A DNA stretch of 64,000 nucleotides from an uncultured Lachnospiraceae bacterium (GTDB lineage Bacteria; Bacillota; Clostridia; Lachnospirales; Lachnospiraceae), in the NCBI GenBank assembly GCA_910586705.1, contig CAJUJK010000003.1, positions 1-64,000 on the forward strand, in the 5' to 3' direction. Below, piece after piece: positions 7,661 through 15,824 of the stretch (position 1 is the stretch's first letter; each line of letters starts with the position of its first letter). The position numbers and the translations under genes were made by a program. The notes under the pieces were generated by a model, which was not told the origin of the DNA, did no database searches, and worked only from the letters and a program-made list of their open reading frames with translations.

Positions 7661-8575
7661 ATGAAGAATTTATTTGAACATACCAGCGCACCGTGGATTC
7701 GGTACAGCAACTACGAATATAAAACAGATAATAATGACAATCTTTACATAACCGTTTCCAAAGATGCCAAGCCGGAAATGTACCGCCCCATGCAGAAAGC
7801 AGGACAACTCGTTATGGATGCCGTAAATGTCGGACTTGCCGCCATGCACAAAGTCCCGGAAGAAGAACTGAAAGAATCTGTCCTCGGTTTTGTGCGGAAG
7901 TACGGTTTCCTCGGCTTTATGACCGCCCTGCCGACAACAGCGGATTTTATCACCTATGAATCCGTGTATCTTCCCAAGAACCACTTTATAAAGGAAGAAT
8001 CCCTCTCCACTGAGGATTACCTTTCTTATTTCTATCCTTTTAATAAGCCGGATTTCAGAAAAAAAGGCGTGGAATCGGGATGGTCTGTGACTGACCGTGA
8101 GGGCATTGCAATCGCAATGGCTATGGGGAATGCGCCGCAGGCTGTGACGATGGGATTCCAGAAGGAATATGCCGAAAAGTACGACTGGATTGTGAAAGAG
8201 TTTACTGACCTTGCGTTTACGTTTATGACAAGTTTCCTTTATTACCTCGATTATGATTCGCTTGACGAAGATACCCGCAGCCTGTACCGTCAGGGCATTT
8301 CCGCTTTCGGCGGTATTGCCCCAACTTACCGGATCGCACTTGAAAAGGATGCGCCCGTCATTGTATGGGACTTCCATTCCCTACTTATCATGGTTCAGAT
8401 GTGTTTCTCCTTCATGCTCACGGATAAGGACAGCGATATGCGGATGTGCAAGCACTGTAAAAAAGCTTTTATTGCAAGCAGAAAAGGAAATGAGTTTTGC
8501 AGTCCGCAATGTAAAAACCAATATAATGTATACAAATCAAGAGAAAAGAAAAAGGGGAACAAAAACGATGATTGA
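7661..8575 (+). CDS. unknown protein with C-terminal Cys4 zinc finger
   Basis: I do not recognise a named family for this 304-aa protein. Most of it is a helical, mildly hydrophobic region (FGFLGFMTALPTTADF and a FMTSFLYYLDYDSL stretch) without true membrane spans. The C-terminus has CKHCKKAFIASRKGNEFCS followed by PQC, a CxxC-CxxxC zinc finger like those ending CGNR-type and DUF-class proteins, and then a basic tail. The frame opens at TTG 7637 and ATG 7640. I prefer ATG 7661 because TGGAG lies ten bases before it. It overlaps the following gene by eight bases, so the two are likely co-translated. It is probably an accessory gene of the element. Confidence 0.6.
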   Translation: MKNLFEHTSAPWIRYSNYEYKTDNNDNLYITVSKDAKPEMYRPMQKAGQLVMDAVNVGLAAMHKVPEEELKESVLGFVRKYGFLGFMTALPTTADFITYESVYLPKNHFIKEESLSTEDYLSYFYPFNKPDFRKKGVESGWSVTDREGIAIAMAMGNAPQAVTMGFQKEYAEKYDWIVKEFTDLAFTFMTSFLYYLDYDSLDEDTRSLYRQGISAFGGIAPTYRIALEKDAPVIVWDFHSLLIMVQMCFSFMLTDKDSDMRMCKHCKKAFIASRKGNEFCSPQCKNQYNVYKSREKKKGNKNDD

Positions 8576-9086
8576 AAACAGGAATGTAAATATCATAACC
8601 GATGCTGACGGTAAAAAGCTGGCCTTGATTAACGATATACGTTTCAAGGGCAAACGGCAGATTGACTGGGATGATGTAAAACAATATCTTGAGGGATATG
8701 TCGGTGACTATTACGAAATTGAAGAAAGTGCAGAACGTATTTATATCGGAAATGAACTTCCGGAAGAATACACGGAATCAGAGAGCCGTAAAAGCCTTAT
8801 GGGGGCTAATGCGAAAGCTAAGGCAAATGCCGCCACTGCAATACCGGAGCTGATCCAGATAGCATCCAATCCGGCTTATGAGGAAAACCGCAAGGAAAAA
8901 CACAATAAAAATGCCAAATTCGGCTGGTACAGGTATGATGTCCGTTTTGCCCTCCCGGTCTATGAAGAAAACGTACTCGTCAGATACAATATTTTCCATG
9001 CCCGGCTTCTAATCAACCACGCTGAAAACGGCAAAAAATATCTGTATGACATTTTGGCAGTAAAAAAAGAAACGAGCAAGCCGTAA
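8568..9086 (+). CDS. LPD-type (polyvalent-protein associated) small protein
   Basis: This 172-aa protein ends in a module resembling the large-polyvalent-protein-associated domains seen in conjugative elements. Around 118-168 it reads YRYDVRFALPVYEENV, then NIFHARLLINHAENGKKYLYD, then ILAVKKE. The N-terminal part is charged and unassigned. The ATG at 8568 has AGGGG upstream; a much longer open frame from 8253 only shadows the preceding gene. The last gene before a large perfect inverted repeat, it is likely cargo of the element. A precise function cannot be given. Confidence 0.55.
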   Translation: MIENRNVNIITDADGKKLALINDIRFKGKRQIDWDDVKQYLEGYVGDYYEIEESAERIYIGNELPEEYTESESRKSLMGANAKAKANAATAIPELIQIASNPAYEENRKEKHNKNAKFGWYRYDVRFALPVYEENVLVRYNIFHARLLINHAENGKKYLYDILAVKKETSKP

Positions 9087-9232
9087 CAAGATGTACGGTG
9101 AAAACCCATTTCTTATTGTCAATAATAAGCTATTTTTCCCGTCCTGTCAATCCCCGATTTTGATTTTTTCAAAATGCCGCCATTGGCATTTCTAATGCAA
9201 TGGGGGAACTTTGTTCCCCCTTAACTACCCCA
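9087..9232. other. intergenic region with GGGGGAA/TTCCCCC hairpin
   Basis: This AT-rich stretch after the LPD-like gene contains GGGGGAACTTTGTTCCCCC at about 9202-9220, a hairpin of 7 to 8 bp with a small loop, preceded by ATTGGCATTTCTAATGCAAT. I see no gene. Together with the adjacent 28-bp inverted repeat it forms a compact structured segment that could hold a transfer origin or a transcription terminator for the rightward genes. Confidence 0.45.
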
Positions 9233-9312
9233 TAGCAGGAAGCGCAGAAGATGTCAAGACCGCCGCAGGCGAGGCAGAGCCGATGTCTTGACATCTTCTG
9301 CGCTTCCTGCTA
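9233..9312. repeat. perfect 28-bp inverted repeat with a 24-nt loop
   Basis: Bases 9233-9260 are exactly complementary to 9285-9312. Each arm begins TAGCAGGAAGCGCAG when read from outside inward. The pair lies between the rightward cargo genes and the convergent tnpV gene. There is no T-run on either side, so it is not an ordinary terminator. Size and symmetry suit a recombinase, relaxase or regulator target. Confidence 0.85.
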
Positions 9313-9335
9313 CCACCTGCGGGATTTCCACAAAA

Positions 9336-9689
9336 TTAAAGAGAATAAATCAAGTCATGCAGCACTATTTCCTCCGCCCTGCTCCTGATGCTGTTTGTTT
9401 TTTGAATCCAAAGCAGCCAGTCATCGGATTTTAGCTGCTCCGTCACACCCTCGTTTTTTGCCATCTGTCTTACAAGCCTGTCCATCATTTCATTACATTC
9501 CTCGTCAATCTCTGCAAGATGCTTCCATAAGGTTTCCGACAAAAGCATATAAGAATAAATGCCCCTGTGGTTTTCTTCCAAAAACCGCTTTCTCATTCTC
9601 CCATACTTCCCGATCTGATATTCTATTGTATCCGAAAGTTTGAGATCAGGGATTAGATAATCGCCTTCCCAATGATATGTAATCTCCAT
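9336..9689 (-). CDS. tnpV: TnpV family protein
   Basis: The 117-aa product matches the transposon protein TnpV throughout: MEITYHWEGDYLIPDLKL, then IGKYGRMRKRFLEEN, then YSYMLLSETLWKHLAEID, then RAEEIVLHDLIYSL. TnpV accompanies TnpX-type recombinases in Tn4451-like elements and has no assigned activity. The ATG at 9689 follows AAAGGCGG with a good spacing; a TTG two codons upstream is an alternative. It is transcribed toward the interior of the element and is the right-most element gene I can see, placing the element's right end between 9690 and about 9900. Confidence 0.85.
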   Translation of the reverse strand: MEITYHWEGDYLIPDLKLSDTIEYQIGKYGRMRKRFLEENHRGIYSYMLLSETLWKHLAEIDEECNEMMDRLVRQMAKNEGVTEQLKSDDWLLWIQKTNSIRSRAEEIVLHDLIYSL

Positions 9690-9811
9690 ATACAACCGCC
9701 TTTCTTTGTGCTAAACTGTTTACAGATACGAATAAAAGAATTATCACCTTCTCCCTTTACCACAACATCTGCAAGTTTCCATTCACCACAAATGAGCCAG
9801 CCGCATATGTT

Positions 9812-9846
9812 GTATTTTAGCAGATGCCCCATTTCCGCTAAAATAC
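9812..9846. repeat. 10-bp inverted repeat near the right end of the element
   Basis: GTATTTTAGC at 9812-9821 is repeated inverted as GCTAAAATAC at 9837-9846, with 15 bases between. It lies in a 190-bp AT-rich gap with no gene, between tnpV and the broken PAS gene. It may be part of the element terminus or a tnpV operator. Confidence 0.5.
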
Positions 9847-9877
9847 TGCGTTTGCCGAAAATGTTTACATCTACAGT

Positions 9878-10291
9878 TCACAACATATCACATCGGTCAA
9901 GTGCGGTCTGCGCGTCACGCAGCTCATTTAACTCTGTCACATCATTCATCACCACGACGACCGCTTTATCGCCTTCGCTTCGTATGTAACTTGTGGAAAG
10001 TGACAGATTTCTGGTCTCCCCCTCCAGAAAAAAGTCAACCGGCATATTGCTTACCCTGCCTTTTTCATAGATCGTGTCCAGAATCGCCCCTGTAAAGTCG
10101 TCCGTCCCCTCTCTGGTCAGAAATACGTTGACAAAGGAATCTCCGATATCCTCCTGCGTCAGACCGAGCATCTGCTCCGCCGCCGGGTTCAGCATGACAA
10201 TCTTTCCGTTCATGCCGATCACCATGACACCTTCCGTCAGACTGGTTACGATTTCTCTGTATAGATCCTTATGCTCCCATTGTTCCGGCAT
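9878..10291 (-). pseudogene. PAS-domain sensor, truncated after the PAS domain
   Basis: The 137 residues form one PAS domain: DLYREIVTSLTEGVMVIG, then NPAAEQMLGLTQEDI, and RNLSLSTSYI up to VVMNDVTELNELRDA. In relatives this is followed by a coiled coil and an output domain (nucleotide cyclase or PP2C type). Here the frame runs into seven foreign-looking codons and stops. The break lies at the edge of the mobilizable element, so I infer that insertion or a later deletion removed the output half. It follows the RsbW-like gene by six bases and has AAGGAG upstream, so the PAS stub is probably still made. Confidence 0.75.
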
Positions 10292-10296
10292 TTTTG

Positions 10297-10704
10297 TTAT
10301 ATCTCCTTGCGTATTTTCAGGATGTTCTTTCCATCCTTATACTCATAAGTAATCTCATTCATGTTTTTCTTTACAATATAAATGCCGAGACCACCGATCT
10401 CTCTCTCCTCCGCGGACAGTGTCACATCCGGGTCCTCTTTTGCCAGCGGATCGTATGGCACGCCCTGATCAATAAACGTGATGACCACGGAAAGCGGCTC
10501 CTCCAGCACTTCCACACGCACCGTCGCCGGTCCCGTTCCGGGATGGTACGCATAGTGGACGATATTGCCAAACAGCTCGTCTATCGCGATATCAATCTGT
10601 GCCTGCGCCTTCATCGGACAATCAAACTGTTCCAGCTGCCCGTCCACAAATTCCATAATAACCGGAATACTCTCCACTGTCGCCTCAACCGTTAGTTCTT
10701 TCAT
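10297..10704 (-). CDS. RsbW/SpoIIAB-like anti-sigma serine kinase
   Basis: The 135-aa protein is a HATPase_c_2 fold kinase of the anti-sigma type. It has the N-box AIDELFGNIVHYAY (residues about 39-52), the D-x-G box TFIDQGVPYDP and the glycine box IGGLGIYIVKKNM. By family it would bind or phosphorylate its STAS partner, whose gene lies 49 bp upstream in the same operon. The ATG at 10704 follows AAGGAG. A GTG two codons earlier overlaps that site and is less likely. No sigma-factor gene is adjacent, so the target may be a dedicated effector rather than a sigma factor. Confidence 0.88.
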   Translation of the reverse strand: MKELTVEATVESIPVIMEFVDGQLEQFDCPMKAQAQIDIAIDELFGNIVHYAYHPGTGPATVRVEVLEEPLSVVITFIDQGVPYDPLAKEDPDVTLSAEEREIGGLGIYIVKKNMNEITYEYKDGKNILKIRKEI

Positions 10705-10753
10705 ATGCACTCCTTCTATTCGTAACTGTTCAGTGGCTTCACAGTCACTGTCA

Positions 10754-11065
10754 CTATTCTTCTACGTTGAGAATATCCAGAAATCCCGTAACTTCAAAAA
10801 CCTCCCGAATGGTCTCGTTGACATGGCAGATCGTCATGCCGCCTTCCCGCTTCATAAACGCCTTGTGCGCCGCCAGAAGAATTCGCAGACCTGCGGAAGA
10901 AAGATATTCCAGATCTTTAAAATCCATGGTCAGCTTCTGTGTCGCCGCGTCCGCCGTACACACGTTAACTTCCGCCTCTAACTGGGGTGCTGTGGTGGTG
11001 TCAAGTCTCCCTGTCAGAAACAGCGTAATTTCATTTCCGTTTTCTTTTTTTTCGATTGTCATCAT
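10754..11065 (-). CDS. STAS-domain anti-anti-sigma factor (RsbV/SpoIIAA-like)
   Basis: This 103-aa single-domain protein has the STAS core LFLTGRLDTTTAPQLE and the phosphorylation loop LEYLSSAGLRILLAAHKA with its conserved Ser pair. In partner switching the unphosphorylated form captures the RsbW-like kinase encoded next. It is the first gene of the three-gene operon with the kinase and the PAS protein. AAAGGGG precedes the ATG at 11065; a second ATG follows immediately. A TATGAT -10 (minus strand, 11113-11118) and tandem 21-bp repeats lie upstream. Confidence 0.9.
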   Translation of the reverse strand: MMTIEKKENGNEITLFLTGRLDTTTAPQLEAEVNVCTADAATQKLTMDFKDLEYLSSAGLRILLAAHKAFMKREGGMTICHVNETIREVFEVTGFLDILNVEE

Positions 11066-11145
11066 GTAACCCCTTTCTTATCTTTTCTGATATTTTGTTA
11101 ATCTGGTAATTTATCATACCACAGCCACCCTTTTTTTGATCGGAA

Positions 11146-11187
11146 ATGGTATACTTTGTTCATTTTATGGTATACTTTGCTCATTTG
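11146..11187. repeat. two tandem 21-bp direct repeats upstream of the STAS operon
   Basis: ATGGTATACTTTGTTCATTT at 11146-11165 recurs as ATGGTATACTTTGCTCATTT at 11167-11186, with one mismatch and a 21-bp period, i.e. two helical turns on the same face. A GTTTACATAAC motif follows at 11188. The position, about 30 bp upstream of a candidate -10 for the STAS gene, suits an activator or repressor binding site. Confidence 0.6.
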
Positions 11188-11271
11188 GTTTACATAACAC
11201 CGCATATCGCTTGTGGGGTTCTATGATTTTTTTGCGACACCTCCTTTTCCATACCGCATTCCTATTTGTTC

Positions 11272-12288
11272 TTACCCCCGATACTGCTCCAGCACCACCC
11301 CGTGCGCAATACCCGGGATCGTCTGCCCCTCGTTGTAACTGGTCTTGGAGAGGAGCGCCCCGGTGGGCAGAAAGAGCACTCTCTTCCAGATGCCTTCCTC
11401 GATCTTTTTCAGGATATATGCCGACAGCACCACCGCGCTGCACCCGCAGCCCGAACCGCCCGCGTCCGTGTGCTGTTTCTCGTTGTCATAAATCTCGATG
11501 CCGCAGTCCATATGCTGTCTGGTAATATCAATCTGCTTCTCCGCCAGCAGGTCAAACAAAAGCTGCTGCCCCACCTCTCCGAGATCGCCGGTGATAATCT
11601 TGTCGTAATCCTTCGGCTCCCTGCCGAAATCCTCCAGATGCCGCACAATCGTATCCGCCGCCGCAGGCGCCATACAGGCACCCATATTCATGGAATCCTT
11701 CACGCCGTAATCCACGATTTTGCCGATCGTCACGCCTTCCATCACCGCCCGCGTCTGCTTTCCCGGCTGTGATGAGACGAGAAACGCGCCGCTGCCCGTC
11801 ACCGTCCACGTTGCCGACTTGGGTCTCTGGTTGCCGTAGGAGAGCGGAAACCGGAACTCTTTCTCCGCACTGGCAAAGTGGCTGGACGTGATACACGCCG
11901 CCTTTTCGGCAAACCCCGCCGAAACCATCATGCCTCCCATGGTTAAGGACAACCCGCAGGTAGAACATGCGCCGTAAAGCCCTACATGGGGAAGCTGATA
12001 CCCGGCTAACCCGAAGCTGCTGGCAATGGACTGCCCCAGCAAGTCTCCCGCAAACACCATCTGGATATCCTGCTTGGTAAGCCCCGCTTTCGAGATGGCA
12101 ATCTCTAACGCCTCCTTCTGCAGGCGGCTTTCCGCCTCCTCCCAGTTCTGGGCGCCAAAACTATCGTCATAGCCGGCTTTATCAAAAAGCTCCCCCATGG
12201 GACCCTCCGCTTCCTTGCTGCCCACAATGGAGGCGCTGCTTATGATGTACGGTTTCTTCTCAAACTGAATGCTCTGCTTTCCTAACAT
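11272..12288 (-). CDS. spoVAD: stage V sporulation protein AD
   Basis: SpoVAD is a thiolase-fold component of the SpoVA channel that binds dipicolinic acid and helps load it into the forespore. The sequence shows LGKQSIQFEKKPYIISSAS at the start, GDLLGQSIASSFGLAGY, GLYGACSTCGLSLTMGG, ITGDLGEVGQQLLFDLL and PGIAHGVVLEQ near the end. Starting at ATG 12288 gives 338 residues, the length of the Bacillus protein; the frame extends upstream to 12345 with poor ribosome sites. It stands alone here, away from spoVAA-AB-AC at 43.5-45.1 kb, and no spoVAE-type gene is adjacent. A consensus sigma-G promoter lies about 100 bp upstream. Confidence 0.95.
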   Translation of the reverse strand: MLGKQSIQFEKKPYIISSASIVGSKEAEGPMGELFDKAGYDDSFGAQNWEEAESRLQKEALEIAISKAGLTKQDIQMVFAGDLLGQSIASSFGLAGYQLPHVGLYGACSTCGLSLTMGGMMVSAGFAEKAACITSSHFASAEKEFRFPLSYGNQRPKSATWTVTGSGAFLVSSQPGKQTRAVMEGVTIGKIVDYGVKDSMNMGACMAPAAADTIVRHLEDFGREPKDYDKIITGDLGEVGQQLLFDLLAEKQIDITRQHMDCGIEIYDNEKQHTDAGGSGCGCSAVVLSAYILKKIEEGIWKRVLFLPTGALLSKTSYNEGQTIPGIAHGVVLEQYRG

Positions 12289-12394
12289 AACGGCATACGA
12301 TCCTTTCTTCGGAATCATAAAGAAATAATCTGCCGATTCATCCATCGCAGGATATATCGTCCTATTTCTTTCGGATTCCTTACATGATTAAGGA

Positions 12395-12424
12395 TAGTAT
12401 GCCGTCTTTTCTTACAAAATATGC
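12395..12424 (-). promoter_or_regulatory. consensus sigma-G-type forespore promoter of spoVAD
   Basis: On the minus strand GCATA (12420-12424) is followed after exactly 18 bases by CATACTA (12395-12401). This fits the published sigma-G/sigma-F-type consensus GHATR-N18-CATWMTA at every position. It points toward spoVAD, 107 bp from the chosen start. Confidence 0.75.
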
Positions 12425-12470
12425 AAATTCATGTACTGGTACAACAAATATTAAGGATTAGGCAGTTGTA

Positions 12471-13418
12471 CTAAAATATGCCTTCCCTGATATCTTCCTT
12501 CATATCGAGCACCGCCGCCCGCGACGCGTCGGCATAATTCTCCGGCCCGTATTTCGCGTAAGCCTCCTGCTGGTAAGCCGCTATGATACCTCTGGAAGAA
12601 TTGACGATGGCACCCAGACCGTCCTCGTTGAAAAAGTGTTTCAGATCCTTGCCCTTGCCGCCCTGCGCGCCGTAACCCGGCACCAGTATGTAGGACTTTG
12701 GCATGATCTGTCTCAGAATCTTTCCCATCTCGGGATAAGTCGCGCCCACCACCGCGCCGATATAGCTGTAGGTCTCGCCCATGTGATCCGCCGCCCACTC
12801 GGCTACCTTCTCACCGACAACCTCATAGAGCGGTCTCGCCTTCGACGCGTCCGTGCTTCCCTCCGGCAGCACGAGACGGTCCTGAAATTCGCCGCTGCTC
12901 GGGTTGGAGGTCTTTACGAGAATGAAGAGACCCTTCTTCTCCTTCTTACAGACCTCGATAAAGGGTTTCACGCCGTCAGATCCGAGGTACGGATTGACCG
13001 TGGCAAAATCCTCTTCAAAGCCGCGGCACATGGTCTCCCCGACCTGCACCTGCCCCAGATGCCCCACCGCGTATGCCTCGGAGGTGGAGCCGATATCGCC
13101 GCGCTTGATGTCGCCGATCACCACAAGCCCTTTCTCCTTACAGTAAGCAACCGTCCTCTGGAAAGCCTGCACACCCTCCACGCCGAACTGCTCATACATG
13201 GCGATCTGCGGCTTCACCGCCGGAACGAGATCGCACACCGCATCCACGATACCCTTATTGAAAAGCCAGATCGCTTCCGCCGCGCCTTTTCTGGTTTCCC
13301 CATACTCGGCAAACGCCTGTTTTTTGATATGCTCCGGCACAAACTTCATGGTCGGGTCGAGCCCCACCACAATGGGCGCCTCCAGTTTTTTTATCTTTTC
13401 TGTCAGTGTATTGATCAA
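12471..13418 (-). CDS. pyrF: orotidine 5'-phosphate decarboxylase
   Basis: The 315-aa enzyme catalyses the last step of UMP synthesis, decarboxylation of OMP. The substrate motif VVGLDPTMKFVPEHI opens the protein, and the catalytic Lys/Asp cluster sits in VIGDIKRGDIGSTSEAY. The length and the KTSNPSSGEFQD and GAVVGATYPE segments place it in the long type-2 PyrF class. Its start overlaps the stop of the upstream NUDIX-like gene by ATGA, so the pair is co-translated. No other pyr genes are adjacent. Confidence 0.95.
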   Translation of the reverse strand: MINTLTEKIKKLEAPIVVGLDPTMKFVPEHIKKQAFAEYGETRKGAAEAIWLFNKGIVDAVCDLVPAVKPQIAMYEQFGVEGVQAFQRTVAYCKEKGLVVIGDIKRGDIGSTSEAYAVGHLGQVQVGETMCRGFEEDFATVNPYLGSDGVKPFIEVCKKEKKGLFILVKTSNPSSGEFQDRLVLPEGSTDASKARPLYEVVGEKVAEWAADHMGETYSYIGAVVGATYPEMGKILRQIMPKSYILVPGYGAQGGKGKDLKHFFNEDGLGAIVNSSRGIIAAYQQEAYAKYGPENYADASRAAVLDMKEDIREGIF

Positions 13419-13819
13419 AGCTTCTTGCCCTCCAAATCTTTCAGTACATACTGGTTCTCAATATACTTCGGGAAGTCTTTTCTCTTCACCCACTCGTAGC
13501 TGCCATAATCCTCCGACAGGACAATGTTTGCCTCCTCTTCCTCGGTGATGGAACAGATGTAAGCGATGCCCACACAGTGCGTCTCCCCGAGAAGCTGGGA
13601 CCATACATACTCAACCTTTTCAATCTTGCCGCTTATGGACAAAAGCTCCGAGATCGCGTTTAACATCGTCTCATCCGGCGCCTCGCCGTGGGGCACTTCC
13701 GCGTCGATAAACTCCCAGACGAAAGGATCCGGAATGCGGTCGTCCACCCATCTCTTCAAGAGAAGATAAGTGTCTCCTTTTTTGATAATGCCTTTCACAC
13801 GCAAATAAGTATTCTTCAT
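13415..13819 (-). CDS. NUDIX-fold protein with a degenerate Nudix box
   Basis: The 134-aa protein has the NUDIX fold: YLRVKGIIKKGDTYLLLKRWVD, a PFVWEFIDAEVPHGE turn and an acidic C-terminal half. The Nudix box should read GX5EX7REUXEEXGU, but here the helix is ETMLNAISELLSISG without the REUxEE residues. It therefore probably does not hydrolyse nucleoside diphosphates in the usual way. Translational coupling to pyrF suggests a link to pyrimidine nucleotides, but that is inference. Confidence 0.7.
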   Translation of the reverse strand: MKNTYLRVKGIIKKGDTYLLLKRWVDDRIPDPFVWEFIDAEVPHGEAPDETMLNAISELLSISGKIEKVEYVWSQLLGETHCVGIAYICSITEEEEANIVLSEDYGSYEWVKRKDFPKYIENQYVLKDLEGKKL

Positions 13820-13867
13820 AATATAGCTCTCCCTTCCTGCATCTTCTATAAATGAAATGTTATATGG

Positions 13868-14929
13868 TTATCGTGTCTGTAAAAACTCGTACTCCCGCTT
13901 TGCCGTACCGTCATCCGGGTAACTGCGCAGATAACTGTTCATCAGCGCCGCCGCCGTCTTGTACTCACCCATATATTCATAAGTAATGATCTCATTAAAC
14001 TTGAGGGTCTGCATCATATCGTTTCCCTCGATCTTCATAGCCGTCTGGAAAGCGTCAAGCGCGTTCTGGTATTCCCCCAGCTGCATACGGCACAGCCCGA
14101 GCTGGTTATAGATCTCCGCCTTTGTCTGGTCGTACTCCGTGTAACCCGCGTAGATGCTCGCCGCGTAATTGTAATCCCCGAGCGCCTCATAGGTTCTGCC
14201 CAGATAGAGCGCCGCGCCGTAATCCGTGGCGGTCTTGAGCCGCTCCAGAAAACTTCTGGCATTCTCGTAGTCTCCCATATAATAGCAGATGCGCCCCATG
14301 TCGTAGTCGGAAATCGACTTCTCGTTTTCCTTCATGGCGTTTTGCAGATAAATCTGTCCCGCCTCTTTATAGCCGTACTCCTCCAGCACCATGTAAATGC
14401 GGATCATGCGGTCATAATTTTTCGGATCCTGCACAATCGCCTTATCAAAATCCGCCTGTGCCGCCTCAAAATTACCTTCCGCCAGTTTCACACACCCTCG
14501 CAGGTAATAAGCGTTCGTATCCTCGGGTCTGAGTCCGAGAATCGCGTCATAGACGCGCACCGCGTCCTGCAGCCGCCCATTCTTATAATATGCCGTTGCC
14601 AGATAATAATTGATGTCAAAATCCAGATTCTCCACCCTGCCGCTTCCAAGCCGCAGCGCCGCTTCCAGATACGTTATGGCAGCCTCATAATCCGTCTTTC
14701 CCAGATAGGCAAGTCCCATCCCCCTGTAGAGCAGCCGTTTCTCCTCCCCGTTTTCCTCTGCGGTCTGAAACAGGGTAAGCGCCTTCTCATAGTCGAGCGC
14801 AGCCACAGCCTCCATGCCCTGCTTCGTGTAGCTTGGCGCAGCCTCCGCCCCACAGCCCATCAGAAAAACACACAGCAAAACCGCCGCAAATCCCGCTATT
14901 CTCCTGCCTTTTCTCCTCTGCTTCCTCAC
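13868..14929 (-). CDS. TPR-repeat lipoprotein
   Basis: The 353-aa product starts with a basic stretch, a hydrophobic core and the lipobox LMGC, so it should be a lipid-anchored extracellular protein. The rest is a chain of tetratricopeptide repeats (for example YEKALTLFQTAEENG, YEAAITYLEAALRLG, FEAAQADFDKAIVQDP, YQNALDAFQTAMKIEG), about eight units. TPR solenoids mediate protein contacts; no enzymatic domain is visible. The start is a GTG at 14929 with GGAG seven bases upstream. A promoter (TTGACT-N18-TAGAAT) lies ahead of it. Confidence 0.85.
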   Translation of the reverse strand: MRKQRRKGRRIAGFAAVLLCVFLMGCGAEAAPSYTKQGMEAVAALDYEKALTLFQTAEENGEEKRLLYRGMGLAYLGKTDYEAAITYLEAALRLGSGRVENLDFDINYYLATAYYKNGRLQDAVRVYDAILGLRPEDTNAYYLRGCVKLAEGNFEAAQADFDKAIVQDPKNYDRMIRIYMVLEEYGYKEAGQIYLQNAMKENEKSISDYDMGRICYYMGDYENARSFLERLKTATDYGAALYLGRTYEALGDYNYAASIYAGYTEYDQTKAEIYNQLGLCRMQLGEYQNALDAFQTAMKIEGNDMMQTLKFNEIITYEYMGEYKTAAALMNSYLRSYPDDGTAKREYEFLQTR

Positions 14930-14978
14930 GCTTTATCTCCAAGTTTATTACATAACTGATTTCATCTACACTTGTTCT

Positions 14979-15008
14979 ATTCTAACCGTTCTTTCACCCG
15001 CAAGTCAA
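14979..15008 (-). promoter_or_regulatory. sigma-A promoter of the TPR lipoprotein gene
   Basis: On the minus strand TTGACT (15003-15008) and TAGAAT (14979-14984) are separated by 18 bases. The start codon lies 50 bp downstream. Confidence 0.6.
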
Positions 15009-15068
15009 GTTCTTTACAACACACAATCTGCGTGCGGGAAATCTTCTCTAAGCTGATGGCGCAGACTT

Positions 15069-15824
15069 TTAAAGCAGGTTTCCGCATACCAGATCCTTCA
15101 TAATCCCAAAAAACTCCCGCACCAGATTATTTGGCTGAAAATAGATATTTGACCTGGCGGAAATCCCACATGCGTCCTCAAACCCCGCATGTCTGGCAAG
15201 CATCACGCCCCGGAACACATGGAAGTTGTTGGTGACAATCCCCACATCCTTGTCCGTGCCGCCGATCAGCGCCGCGCTGAACGCGATATTCTCGGAGGTG
15301 TCCGTGGACTTGTCCTCCTTAAGGATTCTCTCCGGCGCAATCCCGCGCTCCACCAGATAGTCGTACATCCCCTCCGCCTCGCTGCACGGCTCGTTTGGTC
15401 CCTGTCCGCCGGACACCACACAGAGCGTATTTTCATTTGCAACCAGATAATCGTAAGCCGCGTCCAGCCGGAACTTGAGCACTATGCTCGGTCCTGCGGG
15501 CTTCATCTGCGCCCCCAGCACAATAATGTAATCCAGATCCTGCCTGCCCTTATCCCTGTAATGGGCGAAAATACAGCCCTCCGCTATCACGAAGAGAACC
15601 ACGCCAAAAGCGATCAGACCGACAATCCCCCTGCGAAGCAGCAGGGGAAAACGCCCCCAAAGCTCATAGCGCAGCATGGCTGCCAGACCCAGAAAGAAAA
15701 ACCCGCCAAGCGCCCAGATCAGATAAAAATGATTGCCCGATCTAATGCGGAAAACGATAAAACAATATAGAAAGCACAACAACGCCGCCAGCATACACAG
15801 AACGGTCATCCCTTTTTTCCTCAT
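15069..15824 (-). CDS. YdcF/ElyC-family membrane protein (DUF218)
   Basis: The 251-aa protein has three hydrophobic segments in its first 85 residues and then a DUF218 domain. The core IIVLGAQMKPAGPSIVLKFR, VVSGGQGPNEPCSEAEGM, EDKSTDTSENIAFS and IVTNNFHVFRGVMLA motifs are all present. Family members such as SanA and ElyC act in cell-envelope maintenance, but the biochemical reaction is not settled. The start overlaps the stop of the c-di-GMP phosphodiesterase gene (ATGA), so the two are coupled. Confidence 0.85.
   Translation of the reverse strand: MRKKGMTVLCMLAALLCFLYCFIVFRIRSGNHFYLIWALGGFFFLGLAAMLRYELWGRFPLLLRRGIVGLIAFGVVLFVIAEGCIFAHYRDKGRQDLDYIIVLGAQMKPAGPSIVLKFRLDAAYDYLVANENTLCVVSGGQGPNEPCSEAEGMYDYLVERGIAPERILKEDKSTDTSENIAFSAALIGGTDKDVGIVTNNFHVFRGVMLARHAGFEDACGISARSNIYFQPNNLVREFFGIMKDLVCGNLL

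Noticed and set aside
8253..8567. 105-codon extension upstream of the LPD-like protein
   Set aside because: It lies wholly inside the preceding gene in another frame; the ATG at 8568 has a ribosome site.
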